Shown here: positions 53,132 to 61,782 of the stretch, piece after piece | Position numbering within the stretch: the stretch's first letter is position 1 | How the letters are laid out: every line of letters begins with the position of its first letter | Origin: Bacteroidales bacterium UBA3844 | GTDB lineage: Bacteria > Bacteroidota > Bacteroidia > Bacteroidales > Paludibacteraceae | Direction: 5' to 3' | Length of the DNA stretch: 64,000 nt | Assembly (NCBI GenBank): GCA_002392915.1 | Contig: DGHQ01000049.1 | Span: forward strand, 1-64,000 | Translations under genes and position numbers: made by a program | The notes under the pieces: model-generated | The model's database searches: none | The model's input: the letters and a program-made list of their open reading frames with translations, nothing else | Told to the model about the DNA's origin: nothing

Positions 53132-54012
53132 TGGACAAAATTATAATCGATGCGTTGAATATTCTCACGCATCTTTCGTCGAAAGGCAAGGGTAGGGCAT
53201 GGGTATATGCCAATTGTAAGAAGGGCAGTGTCCTGCCGGACGAGTTGTCGGATCGACGTGATGAGATTTCGAGTATTTTGGAATCCAACAGGTCTGGGTT
53301 CGACGGAATAATCACATTCTACGACTCCATATTTCCCAAGATCCGGGCTCGCGTTTCTGCTGGGGATTATCCGCTTTGTTTTTTCTACCGTGGAGACGTC
53401 TCACTTTTAAATACAAAGAAAATAGCTGTGATAGGCACTCGTAATGCCACGCATGAAATACAGACACGTGAGGAGAAGGTTGTGGATGCACTTGTGGAGA
53501 AGCGGATGACGATAGTGTCTGGCCTGGCAAACGGATGTGACTCAATAGCTCACAGCAGATGTGTGGAGAAGGGAGGAAAGACGATCGCCATCCTGCCGTC
53601 GCCAGTGTGGAGGGTGATCCCAGACTCAAAAATTGCTCTGGCAGAAGATATAGTGCGGAGTGGGGGATTACTGTTGAGCGAATACTACACGGTGGCTGGA
53701 AAGACGGAGCTTACTCCACGCTATGTCCGCCGCGACCATTTGCAGGCGATGCTGTCGGACGGTGTGGTGCTGTCGGCTAGCAGAGAAGATGGAGGATCAC
53801 GTTTTGCGGTGAACTATGCCTTGGAAAATGATGTCGACTGTGTGGCTATTTATGATGAGGCGACAGATGCTCATGATCCGTTGTTTGCTCTCAACCGTAT
53901 GGTGGTGAAGAAGAGGGGAGAGGCAGGAGTGGTTGGTGCAGGAGACGTGAATAATTCCGTCGACAGATTTCTTGAAAGATGTTTTAAGCCGAAGAATCTT
54001 TTTGATTTTTGA
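53128..54012 (+). CDS. DprA/Smf-like DNA-processing protein
   Basis: The 294-residue protein has the Rossmann-like core of DprA: PLCFFYRGDVSLLNTKKIAVIGTRNAT, VSGLANGCDSIAHSRCVEKGGKTIAIL and SGGLLLSEYY. DprA loads RecA on incoming single-stranded DNA during transformation. The usual N-terminal SAM-like and C-terminal winged-helix domains are not obvious, so it may be a short homologue with a different job. Its start overlaps the rodA stop (ATGA). Confidence 0.8.
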   Translation: MMDKIIIDALNILTHLSSKGKGRAWVYANCKKGSVLPDELSDRRDEISSILESNRSGFDGIITFYDSIFPKIRARVSAGDYPLCFFYRGDVSLLNTKKIAVIGTRNATHEIQTREEKVVDALVEKRMTIVSGLANGCDSIAHSRCVEKGGKTIAILPSPVWRVIPDSKIALAEDIVRSGGLLLSEYYTVAGKTELTPRYVRRDHLQAMLSDGVVLSASREDGGSRFAVNYALENDVDCVAIYDEATDAHDPLFALNRMVVKKRGEAGVVGAGDVNNSVDRFLERCFKPKNLFDF

Positions 54013-54020
54013 TAAAGACC

Positions 54021-54674
54021 ATGTCAAAATATACAACTATAATTTTTGATCTCGACGGTACGTTGATGAACACGTTGGATGATCTGACAATCAGCACCAA
54101 CCATGCTCTTTCGCAGATGGGTTTCCCAACACGAACTATTGATGAAGTGCGTCAGTTTTTGGGGAATGGCGTGCGGACGTTGATAGAAATGGCTTTGCCT
54201 GAGAAGACGACGGAAGATACGATTGAACGTACAATTTCTTGTTTCCTTCAACACTACACATCACATTGCAAGGATCATTCCAGACCATACGATGGAATCC
54301 TTGAGCTGTTGAGCTCGCTGAAAAAGATGGGGGTCAAGATGGCGATTGTCTCCAATAAACCGGATGTTGAGGTGAAGAAACTTAATGCGGAACACTTTGC
54401 AGAGTTTATCGGCGTCGCTCTTGGTGAGAATGAAAAGAGTGGCATTCCACGGAAACCGTCACCGGCAATGGTGTATGAGGCTATCAATCAGTTGGGTGCG
54501 GAGCCGGGAAAATGTTTGTATGTCGGTGATTCCGACGTCGACATCCTGACAGCTCGCAATGCAGGAATAGATTGTTTGTCTGTGACGTGGGGATTCAAGA
54601 CTGCGGAATTTTTAAGCCAGTTTGGAGCGACGAAGATGATAGATGCACCGTCGCAAATGCTGAAAATAATCTGA
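54021..54674 (+). CDS. HAD-family phosphoglycolate phosphatase-like
   Basis: The 217-residue protein has the HAD motifs FDLDGTLMNTLDDL (residues 9-22), VSNKPD and YVGDSDVDILTARNAG. The helical cap after motif I fits the Gph/PpaX type, which removes phosphate from phosphoglycolate or similar small substrates. The start at 54021 (MSKYTTIIFDLDG) is preferred; the stop of the DprA-like gene lies 8 bases before. Confidence 0.88.
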   Translation: MSKYTTIIFDLDGTLMNTLDDLTISTNHALSQMGFPTRTIDEVRQFLGNGVRTLIEMALPEKTTEDTIERTISCFLQHYTSHCKDHSRPYDGILELLSSLKKMGVKMAIVSNKPDVEVKKLNAEHFAEFIGVALGENEKSGIPRKPSPAMVYEAINQLGAEPGKCLYVGDSDVDILTARNAGIDCLSVTWGFKTAEFLSQFGATKMIDAPSQMLKII

Positions 54675-54675
54675 T

Positions 54676-55125
54676 TTAGTTCCTGACCTGGATATAGTCG
54701 CCTGCCTCAAAAACACTTTGATATATCTTCAGAGGAAATTTTCCAGGTCCGCTCACTGGGGAGCAGAAGCCGAAGGTCAGATCATATTTGGTGTTGCATT
54801 TTGGGCATACAGCGTATGGCATCTTCACATTCACCGTCACATTATCGTCAGCTTCCACAGGACATGCAAGATCCGCAGCATGCAATTTGTTGTCGTAGTC
54901 TCTGAAAAGAAGGACTCCGCCATATCCAAGCAAAGTGCCGGCAGCATAATAGTTGCCATATTTATATTCGACGTGGGTGCCGGCATTACGCAGTTGCATG
55001 AACTCAGAGTAGGTGGTATTGACATTTACGTTACGATTTGGAATGGGATTTTCCTCCTCTTCACGGCAAGAAGAGATGCTTAGGAAGAGGACTACGGAAA
55101 ATAATATATAGGCGAAGCGATTCAT
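54676..55125 (-). CDS. Rieske-like lipoprotein
   Basis: The 149-residue protein has a lipoprotein signal (FSVVLFLSISSC, Cys near residue 20) and a mature part with the fold pattern of a Rieske domain: GYGGVLLFRDYDNKLHAADLACPVEAD and YAVCPKCNTKYDLTFGFCSPVSGPGKFPLKIY. In ordinary Rieske proteins each cluster half carries Cys-x-His; here the first half shows only a Cys and the second a CPKC, so an iron-sulphur cluster is doubtful or differently bound. Start 55125 gives the signal peptide; earlier starts overlap the methyltransferase. Confidence 0.7.
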   Translation of the reverse strand: MNRFAYILFSVVLFLSISSCREEEENPIPNRNVNVNTTYSEFMQLRNAGTHVEYKYGNYYAAGTLLGYGGVLLFRDYDNKLHAADLACPVEADDNVTVNVKMPYAVCPKCNTKYDLTFGFCSPVSGPGKFPLKIYQSVFEAGDYIQVRN

Positions 55126-55135
55126 AGTCAAAATC

Positions 55136-55924
55136 TTATTTGTGAACACGTACAATGTCGACGGTATGGCTGCCTGCACCGATGAGGTCGGGACGTTCGG
55201 CATTCTTCATCTGAAAATCCACGAATTTTTCAAAAGAGTCCTCGCTCATTTTGTTGATGACAGGGCGCATATAGTCGGATGGACCGTCAGGAGAGAAAAT
55301 CTTCACTCTTTCAAGTCCGGCAATTTTGTTTAGTCTGTCGATATCATCCACACGCATATAGTCGTAGAGTTCCTCGTTATCCGAGCGGACGTGGAAAGAG
55401 TCGTCGATGAAACCTTTTTCCATCAGATTACAGATTCTGTCTTCTTCAAAACAATAGGTCAGGATGCAGTAGTCGTTCATCACGTATGCGTTGAAGATAA
55501 GTCCGCCATCCTTAGTGACACGTTTAGCCTCATTCATTGCGATGAGTTTTTCCTCGTCGCCAATCAGATGATAAAGAGGGCCGAAATTGATAGTGATGTC
55601 AAAACAGTTGTCGGGCAGAAACGACAGATCTTTAGCGTTACCCTGGAAAGCCTTCACAGTGTCGCCTTTTGATTTCAGGATATCGAGGTTGTGTTTCACC
55701 AATTCCACAGCGGTCACATCGCAGCCGAGTTCAGCAAGAGCGAAGGAGTATCTTCCCGTCGCAGCACCGAGATCAAGAATTTTTAATCCATTGCAATTTT
55801 CAGGAAGAAATTGTTTGATATAGTGCATCGACACACGGAATTCCACCATTCCATGTCGGCGAGTCAGACGTAAATCCTCTTTATGCTTATTATAATACTT
55901 GGTCAAAAGTTTGTCTCTCTGCAT
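55136..55924 (-). CDS. SAM-dependent methyltransferase
   Basis: The 262-residue protein has the class I methyltransferase motifs LKILDLGAATGRYSFALAELG (SAM-binding), VTAVELVKHNLDI, and FDITINFGPLYHLI. The substrate is unknown; the pattern LYHL is seen in small-molecule methyltransferases. The start at 55924 (MQRDKLLTKYY) is chosen because a TACTTTTG promoter box lies at 55942-55949, inside the longer frame. The Rieske-like gene lies 10 bases downstream. Confidence 0.85.
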   Translation of the reverse strand: MQRDKLLTKYYNKHKEDLRLTRRHGMVEFRVSMHYIKQFLPENCNGLKILDLGAATGRYSFALAELGCDVTAVELVKHNLDILKSKGDTVKAFQGNAKDLSFLPDNCFDITINFGPLYHLIGDEEKLIAMNEAKRVTKDGGLIFNAYVMNDYCILTYCFEEDRICNLMEKGFIDDSFHVRSDNEELYDYMRVDDIDRLNKIAGLERVKIFSPDGPSDYMRPVINKMSEDSFEKFVDFQMKNAERPDLIGAGSHTVDIVRVHK

Positions 55925-55941
55925 TGTTCTGAAATTTGGTG

Positions 55942-55949
55942 CAAAAGTA
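55942..55949 (-). promoter_or_regulatory. -7 box TACTTTTG of the methyltransferase gene
   Basis: Matches TAnnTTTG on the minus strand, 18 bases upstream of ATG 55924. Confidence 0.55.
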
Positions 55950-56014
55950 GGGAAAAAGGGGAGAAGAAAAAAATCAAAACTGGCAAAAGCAGAAGACGAA
56001 TTCATATCATCCCG

Positions 56015-56210
56015 AGACTTTGTCACGGGTTGCTCTCGCTTTGCTCGGTAGCGTCTTTCAGACGAAAAGGAGGGAGCTAAAAAAAGAGGATTGTTAAGGG
56101 CGGAACGCCCTAACCCCTTCCCAAGTGCGAGCCGTAGGCGAGCACATATATAAAACCATAGAGGATAGAATTTTTCAGAGAAAGTCTACGACTATTTTTG
56201 AGGGGGAAAG
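56015..56210. repeat. dispersed repeat blocks (inverted copy)
   Basis: gactttgtcacgggttgctc and agcgtctttcagacg (56015-56070) match 34120-34175 in inverted orientation. They are followed by GTTAAGGGCGgaaCGCCCTAAC and gtgcgagccgtaggcgagca, the reverse complement of the core of the MITE-like elements. No AACGTGAGTTC ends are seen here. It fills most of the 369-base gap before the next gene. Confidence 0.65.
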
Positions 56211-56293
56211 ACGAAAAATCAATCAAAAATGGGATAATGCCAAAAAATCCAAAATCAAAACTGACTTTGGATTTTTTATTCAGCATTCAGCAA

Positions 56294-56821
56294 TTATTCC
56301 TCGTACCAGCTTGCGTAGAGGTGATAGTTGTCGGAGATTCGTTGGATCATATCCTTCGATTGTTCGGGCGACACTTCTTTGATTTTTTTAGCTGGCACAC
56401 CTGCCATCAGGCTGCCCGGTTCAACAATAGTGCCACTTGTCACCACAGCTCCTGCGGCGATGATCGAACCTTCTCCCACCACCACATTATCCAAGATGAT
56501 GGAACCCATACCCACCAACACGTTGTTTTCAATCTTGGCTCCGTGGATTGTGGCGTTGTGGCCCACCGACACGTTGTCGCCAATCTCGATTGTGGAAGGC
56601 TTGGGTGATTTGTCGTAAAGAGTGTGAAGCACAGCACCGTCTTGGATATTGACATTCTTTCCGATCTTGATGGAGTTGACGTCGCCACGAAGCACAGCGC
56701 CAAACCAGATGCTGCTGTTGTCTCCGATCTCCACGTTGCCAATCACAGCAGCGTTGTCTGCCAAAAATACATTTTCTCCAATCTTAGGTGTGTAGCCTCT
56801 GACTGATTTTATAATTGCCAT
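56294..56821 (-). CDS. gamma carbonic anhydrase-like hexapeptide protein
   Basis: The 175-residue protein is a left-handed beta-helix with repeated hexapeptides (NAAVIGNVEIGDNSSIWFGAVLRGD, GKNVNIQDGAVLH, IGDNVSVGHNATIHGAKIENNVLVGMGSII). His residues in GHNATIHG and the earlier region fit the metal site of the gamma-CA/YrdA/PaaY family. Many of these are not active carbonic anhydrases. A single palindrome separates it from the methyltransferase downstream. Confidence 0.88.
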   Translation of the reverse strand: MAIIKSVRGYTPKIGENVFLADNAAVIGNVEIGDNSSIWFGAVLRGDVNSIKIGKNVNIQDGAVLHTLYDKSPKPSTIEIGDNVSVGHNATIHGAKIENNVLVGMGSIILDNVVVGEGSIIAAGAVVTSGTIVEPGSLMAGVPAKKIKEVSPEQSKDMIQRISDNYHLYASWYEE

Positions 56822-56848
56822 AGTTGTTTATCAATTTGTGAATGAAAA

Positions 56849-56873
56849 AGGGCGACCACAAGTGGCGCCCTTA
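56849..56873. repeat. short palindrome between genes (GGGCGACC family)
   Basis: AGGGCGACCACaagtGGcGCCCTT; related to 60401-60428, which reads gtaggggcgacccttgtggt in one arm. Confidence 0.55.
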
Positions 56874-56882
56874 CAATATTCT

Positions 56883-58646
56883 TTAATCATCTAGATCGTC
56901 ATTGTTGCGACGGTCGTTGCGGAAATTTCCTTTGGTTCCTTTGAAACGCTCTTCTTTGGATTTATGCATACGTGGACCTCTGTCTTCGTCACGGCTTCCC
57001 TTGCGGAAATCACGTCTTTCGCCTCTTCTGTCGTCACGTCCTCCTCTTCTGAAATCACGTTTTCCTTCGAAATTGTCGTCATCTCTCTCTCTGCGGAAAC
57101 CGCCTCTTCTGTCGTCACGTCCTCCTCTTCTGAAATCACGTTTTCCTTCGAAGTTGTCGTCATCTCTCTCTCTGCGGAAACCGCCTCTTCTTCTCTCCTC
57201 ACCGTCTTCATCATTGTTTCTTTCGAAACGTCTCTTGCGCTCATCCAGTTTTTTGTCGAACTCTTTCTTCTCAGCCCAACGTTTTGCTCTCTCTTCACGT
57301 TCTGCCTGCTCCTCGTGGCGACGACGCAAATATGCGTGGCGGTCAGTCTCCTTCAAATCCTTTCCATCCTCGTCCACGTATTTTCTGCGCATTGGATTGA
57401 AAAATTCGTTGTCCTCGCGGCGGTCGTCTCTTCTCTCCTCTCTCTTTTCCTCTCTTTCACGTGAACGACGCTCTTTGCCCTCACGCACGTAGTCTTCCCT
57501 GCGTCCGGAGAACATCTCATATTTGCGGAATTCGCAATCGATGTTGCCATTCTTAAGTTCCACTTTGAAAGACGGAGAAAGACGAATCTGTGCTGTGACT
57601 TCGTTTGGCACAGTGATGATCCATGCGTTCTTGCCTACACAGTCTTCCTTAAGCTTCTTTCCGATCTCAGCGTAAAGAGTAGGAAGGTCGTCGCCTGCGC
57701 CGATACGCTCTCCGTATGGTGGGTTGAACATTATCATTGCGTCTGTCTCAGGAATTTTAAGCTCCTGGAACGGGATGCATGTAAGCTTCACGTAGCTTGC
57801 CAAACCGGCGTTAGTCACGTTCTTCTCGGCTATTTCGATGCTGCTGCGTAAGATGTCCGAGCCATAGATAGTGTAGTCGAACTCTTTTTCACGGCTGTCG
57901 TCCTGGAATATCTCATCGAACATTTCAGGATCGTAGTCTTTCCATGTCTGGAAAGCGAAGTTTTTGCGGTAAAGACCTGGAGCGATGCCTTTGGCTATCA
58001 TAGCTGCCTCGACGAGGATTGTTCCCGAACCACACATTGGGTCGATGAAGTCGCTCTGTCCGTTCCACTCTGCCATCAACAGCATACCTGCGGCCAGCAC
58101 CTCGTTGATTGGGGCTGCTGTCTGTGCCACTCTGTAGCCACGCTTGTGTAGCGACTCACCGGATGAATCCAATGAGATAGTACATGTTGTGTCGGCCACA
58201 TGGATGTTGATATACAGGTCGGGATTAGTAAGACGCACGCTTGGACGTTTGCCGATTTTCTCCATGAATCTGTCAGCAATCGCGTCTTTCACTCTATACT
58301 GCAAAAACTGTGAGTGACGGAATACATCTGAAAAGACTGTGGCGTCGATCGCAAAAGTCTTTCTGTCGTCAAGATACTCATCCCAATTAAAGGCCTTCAC
58401 TTTTTCATACACCTCGTCCGCACTCTCTGCCTCGAAAGTGTAGATAGGTTTGAGCACTCTCAATGCTGTACGACAAAAGAAGTTTGCCATATACAACATC
58501 TTCTTGTCACCGTAGAAACTTACGCCTCTGCGCACTTCCTGTACATTCTCGGCTCCAAGATCAATTAGTTCTTTTGCCAAAACGCCCTCCAACCCTTGGA
58601 AGGTCTTAGCCACCATTTCAAATTTTTCTGCCACTTGCAAATTCAT
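56883..58646 (-). CDS. THUMP-domain RNA methyltransferase (RlmL-like) with charged repeat tail
   Basis: The 587-residue protein has a THUMP region (about 10-160) and a SAM-dependent methyltransferase domain with FIDPMCGSGTILVEAAMIAKGIAPG and FNPPYGERIG (the N-P-P-Y catalytic motif). It resembles RlmL, which methylates G2445 of 23S rRNA. The last ~200 residues are extremely rich in Arg, Asp, Glu and Lys, with a 27-residue unit (GFRRERDDDNFEG...) present twice in tandem; this tail probably binds RNA. Its ATG overlaps the stop of the upstream gene. Confidence 0.9.
   Translation of the reverse strand: MNLQVAEKFEMVAKTFQGLEGVLAKELIDLGAENVQEVRRGVSFYGDKKMLYMANFFCRTALRVLKPIYTFEAESADEVYEKVKAFNWDEYLDDRKTFAIDATVFSDVFRHSQFLQYRVKDAIADRFMEKIGKRPSVRLTNPDLYINIHVADTTCTISLDSSGESLHKRGYRVAQTAAPINEVLAAGMLLMAEWNGQSDFIDPMCGSGTILVEAAMIAKGIAPGLYRKNFAFQTWKDYDPEMFDEIFQDDSREKEFDYTIYGSDILRSSIEIAEKNVTNAGLASYVKLTCIPFQELKIPETDAMIMFNPPYGERIGAGDDLPTLYAEIGKKLKEDCVGKNAWIITVPNEVTAQIRLSPSFKVELKNGNIDCEFRKYEMFSGRREDYVREGKERRSREREEKREERRDDRREDNEFFNPMRRKYVDEDGKDLKETDRHAYLRRRHEEQAEREERAKRWAEKKEFDKKLDERKRRFERNNDEDGEERRRGGFRRERDDDNFEGKRDFRRGGRDDRRGGFRRERDDDNFEGKRDFRRGGRDDRRGERRDFRKGSRDEDRGPRMHKSKEERFKGTKGNFRNDRRNNDDLDD
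57027..57190 (-). repeat. 81-base tandem duplication in the RlmL-like tail
   Basis: Two copies of an 81-base unit (27 codons) with only one or two differences, followed by a partial third. It changes the length of the charged tail without breaking the frame. Confidence 0.85.
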
Positions 58647-59398
58647 TAAATTTCCTGCAAAGATACGCTATTTTCCAATGAGTTGGTATCAGCCATGCTC
58701 ATTTTTCTTTTCTCAGCGCGACGATAATAGTAGATAATACCGTATTCTTTACATTTATCAAGTTTTTCTTCTTCTTCTTTATTTGCGTAGGTGTTCTCCA
58801 CCTCGTCCCATATTTTAAGGATGATAGCGTCAACTTCCTTGTTGAGTGTGTTCACCTCCTCCATCTTTCTCACTGTGTTTGCCTGAAGCACCTTCTGCTT
58901 GTTTTCAAGCTCAGCGAAATTTTCGTAGAACACTTTCACTTTCTGGATAGACGGATTGTAGATTGGGGCTCCACCTTTCATCTGGCGGTCATGCTCACCG
59001 TTGATCACCTTCTGTCCCCACTCAAGAAGTTTCTCATCCGTAGAGAGGTCAGGCACCACTGTGTTTTCTGGCTGCAGACCGTATAGCAGTTTGAACTCTG
59101 CTTTGATCTCTTTTCTCAACACGCACATGTTGACCACCTGGATGAAGTGAGAGACATACAGACGTGCCATCTTCAGAGTCTCCTGGTAGTTTTTGTTGCT
59201 CTTCACCTGAAGATCCGAGCACTGTTTGTATTCATCCAACGCGCGCTCATAACGGATGAGCAGGGATCTTGCGTCTTCAAGAGACTTTAATGAGAAAGCA
59301 AGGTTGCGGATGTCGCCTATTTTCTGACCCTGCTCCACTGCCGACTTCAATGTGCGAAGACGGGCTTGGTTTGTATTTGGTAATCTTCTGTATGGCAT
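58646..59398 (-). CDS. conserved hypothetical helical protein
   Basis: The 250-residue protein is mainly alpha-helical and has no signal peptide. It starts MPYRRLPNTNQARLRTLKSA and contains a region LEWGQKVINGEHDRQMKGGAPIYNPS and a coiled-coil near 175-215. I believe it is a Bacteroidota-specific conserved protein, but I cannot name its function. It lies in a tight run: three bases after the polyprenyl synthase gene and overlapping the RlmL-like gene start by one base. Confidence 0.7.
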   Translation of the reverse strand: MPYRRLPNTNQARLRTLKSAVEQGQKIGDIRNLAFSLKSLEDARSLLIRYERALDEYKQCSDLQVKSNKNYQETLKMARLYVSHFIQVVNMCVLRKEIKAEFKLLYGLQPENTVVPDLSTDEKLLEWGQKVINGEHDRQMKGGAPIYNPSIQKVKVFYENFAELENKQKVLQANTVRKMEEVNTLNKEVDAIILKIWDEVENTYANKEEEEKLDKCKEYGIIYYYRRAEKRKMSMADTNSLENSVSLQEI

Positions 59399-59401
59399 CT
59401 G

Positions 59402-60373
59402 TTAGTCCTCCCTGTAAAGTAGTGATTCTGCGATTGATTTGAGCACTTCTTTCTTGTCTGCGCTTAATGAAAGCTGACTTAGTGATTCCAAAGCTTTCTG
59501 GTAGTAGCTGTTCATTTTTTCTTCAGCTATCTTGCCTATGTTGAGAGAATCGTAGATCGCTGTCACAGCCTTCACCTTCTCGTCTCTGTCGAACGACTCT
59601 TTTGAAATCCATTCCGTCAACGATTTCTTGGTGTCGCCTGATGCTTTTTCAAGGGCGGTGATCAGCAGGTAGGTCTTTTTATTGCAGCAGATGTCGCCGC
59701 CGATTTTCTTTCCGAATTTCTTCACGTCGCCATACACGTCGAGCCAGTCGTCTTTCAACTGGAATGCCAGGCCGACATTTATTCCGAACTCATATATAAG
59801 GTCTGCGTCTTTAGCCGATGCTTTTGCGCATATAGCTCCGATTTTCAGGCTTGCGGCAAGAAGCACCGCCGTCTTCAAGCGGATCATAGCTATATATTCA
59901 TCAGCAGAGACGTCGTTGCGTGACTCAAAGTCCATATCATACTGCTGACCTTCACACACTTCTATCGTAGTCTGGTTGAAGACAGACAGAAGAGATGGAA
60001 GCAGAGAGTGTTCAGTTCTGCACATCACTTCGTAAGCTTGGGAAAGCATCACGTCTCCTGAAAGGATGGCAGTGTTCTCATTCCATTTCTTGTGTACGGT
60101 AGGCTTGCCACGACGCATATCGGCATTGTCCATGATGTCATCGTGAAGAAGGGTGAAGTTGTGATACACTTCAAGCGCGCATGCTGGATAGACAGCGTCA
60201 TTCACATTGCCTCCAAAGAGGTCGCACGACATCAACGCGAAGGTTGGGCGAAGACGTTTGCCTCCGATTGAAAGCACGTATCGAATCGGCTCATACAGAT
60301 TGTATGGCTTCTTGCCCTCAAATATGGAGACAAGTGTCGATTCAATAAGTGGTAGATAATCTTTTGTATTCAT
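59402..60373 (-). CDS. polyprenyl (geranylgeranyl/farnesyl-type) diphosphate synthase
   Basis: The 323-residue protein has the two Asp-rich motifs of trans-prenyltransferases: HDDIMDNADMRRGKPTVH (first DDxxD, near residue 80) and FQLKDDWLDVYGD (second, near 213), with GGKRLRPT at residues 33-40. It condenses isopentenyl diphosphate with allylic diphosphates for quinone side chains or the lipid carrier. The product length cannot be read directly. It heads the RlmL-like operon. Confidence 0.9.
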   Translation of the reverse strand: MNTKDYLPLIESTLVSIFEGKKPYNLYEPIRYVLSIGGKRLRPTFALMSCDLFGGNVNDAVYPACALEVYHNFTLLHDDIMDNADMRRGKPTVHKKWNENTAILSGDVMLSQAYEVMCRTEHSLLPSLLSVFNQTTIEVCEGQQYDMDFESRNDVSADEYIAMIRLKTAVLLAASLKIGAICAKASAKDADLIYEFGINVGLAFQLKDDWLDVYGDVKKFGKKIGGDICCNKKTYLLITALEKASGDTKKSLTEWISKESFDRDEKVKAVTAIYDSLNIGKIAEEKMNSYYQKALESLSQLSLSADKKEVLKSIAESLLYRED

Positions 60374-60400
60374 ATAATATAAGTCCTTTGTTTCTTTGTT

Positions 60401-60428
60401 TGTAGGGGCGACCCTTGTGGTCGTCCAT
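60401..60428. repeat. short palindrome between genes (GGGCGACC family)
   Basis: GGGCGACC cttgt GGTCGTCC, preceded by tgtag; located between polyprenyl synthase and trmB. The related copy at 56849 has the same arms inverted. Confidence 0.55.
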
Positions 60429-60515
60429 GTTTATAACCCTTGTGGGGTCTGTCTAAACGGATCATGCAAATTGGCAAAACGTCAATTTAGCATTTGTCAT
60501 TCCGCATTTATAATT

Positions 60516-61289
60516 TCACACGACATCCTGGCTGCTGTTCTTTTCGCTACGTTTGCTTCTGTTGTAGCTTCTGTAGGAGTCGTATTCAATATCTACATCC
60601 GGCTCCACAAACACGTCTCTATGAGTCACTTTGAACGACACATATTTGATAGTCAGTCCTCGATCGAGCCACTGCTGCTCGTAGTAGGTGCGGATGGAAA
60701 GGATTTTGTCGTCGGAGAAAGAGGAATGGTAAAGATCATTGTTGCTGAAAGTCACTTCATAACGGTTGCTTTTTATCATTTCATTCGTGTAGGTGAACAT
60801 GAAGTTGCTGTCAGTCTTAAGATGCACCGTCGCTCCGTCTTTGAGAATCTGCTGGTAGAGACTCATGAATCTTGTGCTGGTCAGACGTTTGTTCACCTTC
60901 TTCATTTGTGGATCTGGGAAAGTTATCCAGATTTCAGACACTTCGTCTTTGTCGAAGAATCCTGCGATGGCTTCGATGTTTGTGCGGATAAACGCAACGT
61001 TCGGCATCTTTTGTTCGAGAGCCTCTTTTGCACCAGCCCACATTCTTGCGCCCTTGATGTCGACTCCGATAAAGTTTTTGTCGGGGTACATCTTAGCAAG
61101 CGCGACGGTGTATTCGCCACGTCCGCAACCTAATTCAAGCACGATAGGATTGTTGTTGCCGAAGAATGTGTTCCATTTTCCGCTCATCTCATGTCTTCCG
61201 CCCTGTTGCTGAAGGTTGTAGAAAGGGCATTGGAACACGTGAGGATAGGAATCCATATCGCTGAATTTCGCCAGTTTGTTTTTTGCCAT
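60516..61289 (-). CDS. trmB: tRNA (guanine-N7)-methyltransferase
   Basis: The 257-residue protein has the TrmB motifs LELGCGRGEYTVALAKMYPDKNFIGVDIKG (SAM site), IWITFPDPQMKKVNKRLTS (catalytic and tRNA-binding region) and HLKTDSNFMFTYTNEM. It methylates G46 in tRNA. From ATG 61289 it starts MAKNKLAKFSDM; the longer frame overlaps gldH and is unlikely. The tail is rich in Ser, Arg, Tyr. Confidence 0.92.
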   Translation of the reverse strand: MAKNKLAKFSDMDSYPHVFQCPFYNLQQQGGRHEMSGKWNTFFGNNNPIVLELGCGRGEYTVALAKMYPDKNFIGVDIKGARMWAGAKEALEQKMPNVAFIRTNIEAIAGFFDKDEVSEIWITFPDPQMKKVNKRLTSTRFMSLYQQILKDGATVHLKTDSNFMFTYTNEMIKSNRYEVTFSNNDLYHSSFSDDKILSIRTYYEQQWLDRGLTIKYVSFKVTHRDVFVEPDVDIEYDSYRSYNRSKRSEKNSSQDVV

Positions 61290-61305
61290 CGCTCTTTTTG
61301 TTTTT

Positions 61306-61782
61306 TTATTCTGCAGAAACTTTACGCACGCGTAAGCCGACATCTGAGATGCCTTCAAGCACGTCTTCACGCATTCCCTGCCAAATTTTTATTTTGTAAG
61401 TGCCTTGTTTCGGAAATTTCACCATTGGCATGAACGACACAGGCAGATGGTAGATGTTGGCGTAGTATGACGCTATTCCGTCGCCTACCCAATGTCCGTA
61501 GTTGTCTGCCAGTGCGCACTCGATGGTGTCGCTGTAGATGTCTCCGCTCGGGCTTTCCGCTTCGATGAAAAGCCAAAGGTTCTGGTATTTGTATGTGCCT
61601 TTGTTTCTCACATCCACCACAATTTCGTAGCAGTCTGTGGTGTCGTTCATCACATATTCGAAAGCCAGCGCGTCGTCTTTTTTCCAGCCATCTTCAGGGA
61701 TATCCTTGATGTCCTGGTAGACGCAGTTGCTTCCGCATGAGGCGAGAAGCAGTAGTAGGAATCCGATGATGACTCTATTCAT
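61306..61782 (-). CDS. gldH: GldH-like gliding motility lipoprotein
   Basis: The 158-residue protein has a lipoprotein signal (GFLLLLLASCGSNC) and the strand-rich GldH pattern ALAFEYVMNDTTDCYEIVVDVRN, KYQNLWLFIEAESPSGD and YHLPVSFMPMVKFPKQGTYKIKIWQGMRED. GldH is needed for gliding in Flavobacterium; in non-gliding Bacteroidales its role is unclear, although it accompanies type IX secretion lineages, fitting the sorting tails at 8.8 and 16 kb. The start at 61782 overlaps the ricT end by eight bases. Confidence 0.9.
   Translation of the reverse strand: MNRVIIGFLLLLLASCGSNCVYQDIKDIPEDGWKKDDALAFEYVMNDTTDCYEIVVDVRNKGTYKYQNLWLFIEAESPSGDIYSDTIECALADNYGHWVGDGIASYYANIYHLPVSFMPMVKFPKQGTYKIKIWQGMREDVLEGISDVGLRVRKVSAE

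Noticed and set aside
56902..57492. Plus-strand frames opposite the RlmL-like tail
   Set aside because: Antisense shadows of the charged repeat; Ser/Leu/Pro-rich repeats with no independent evidence.
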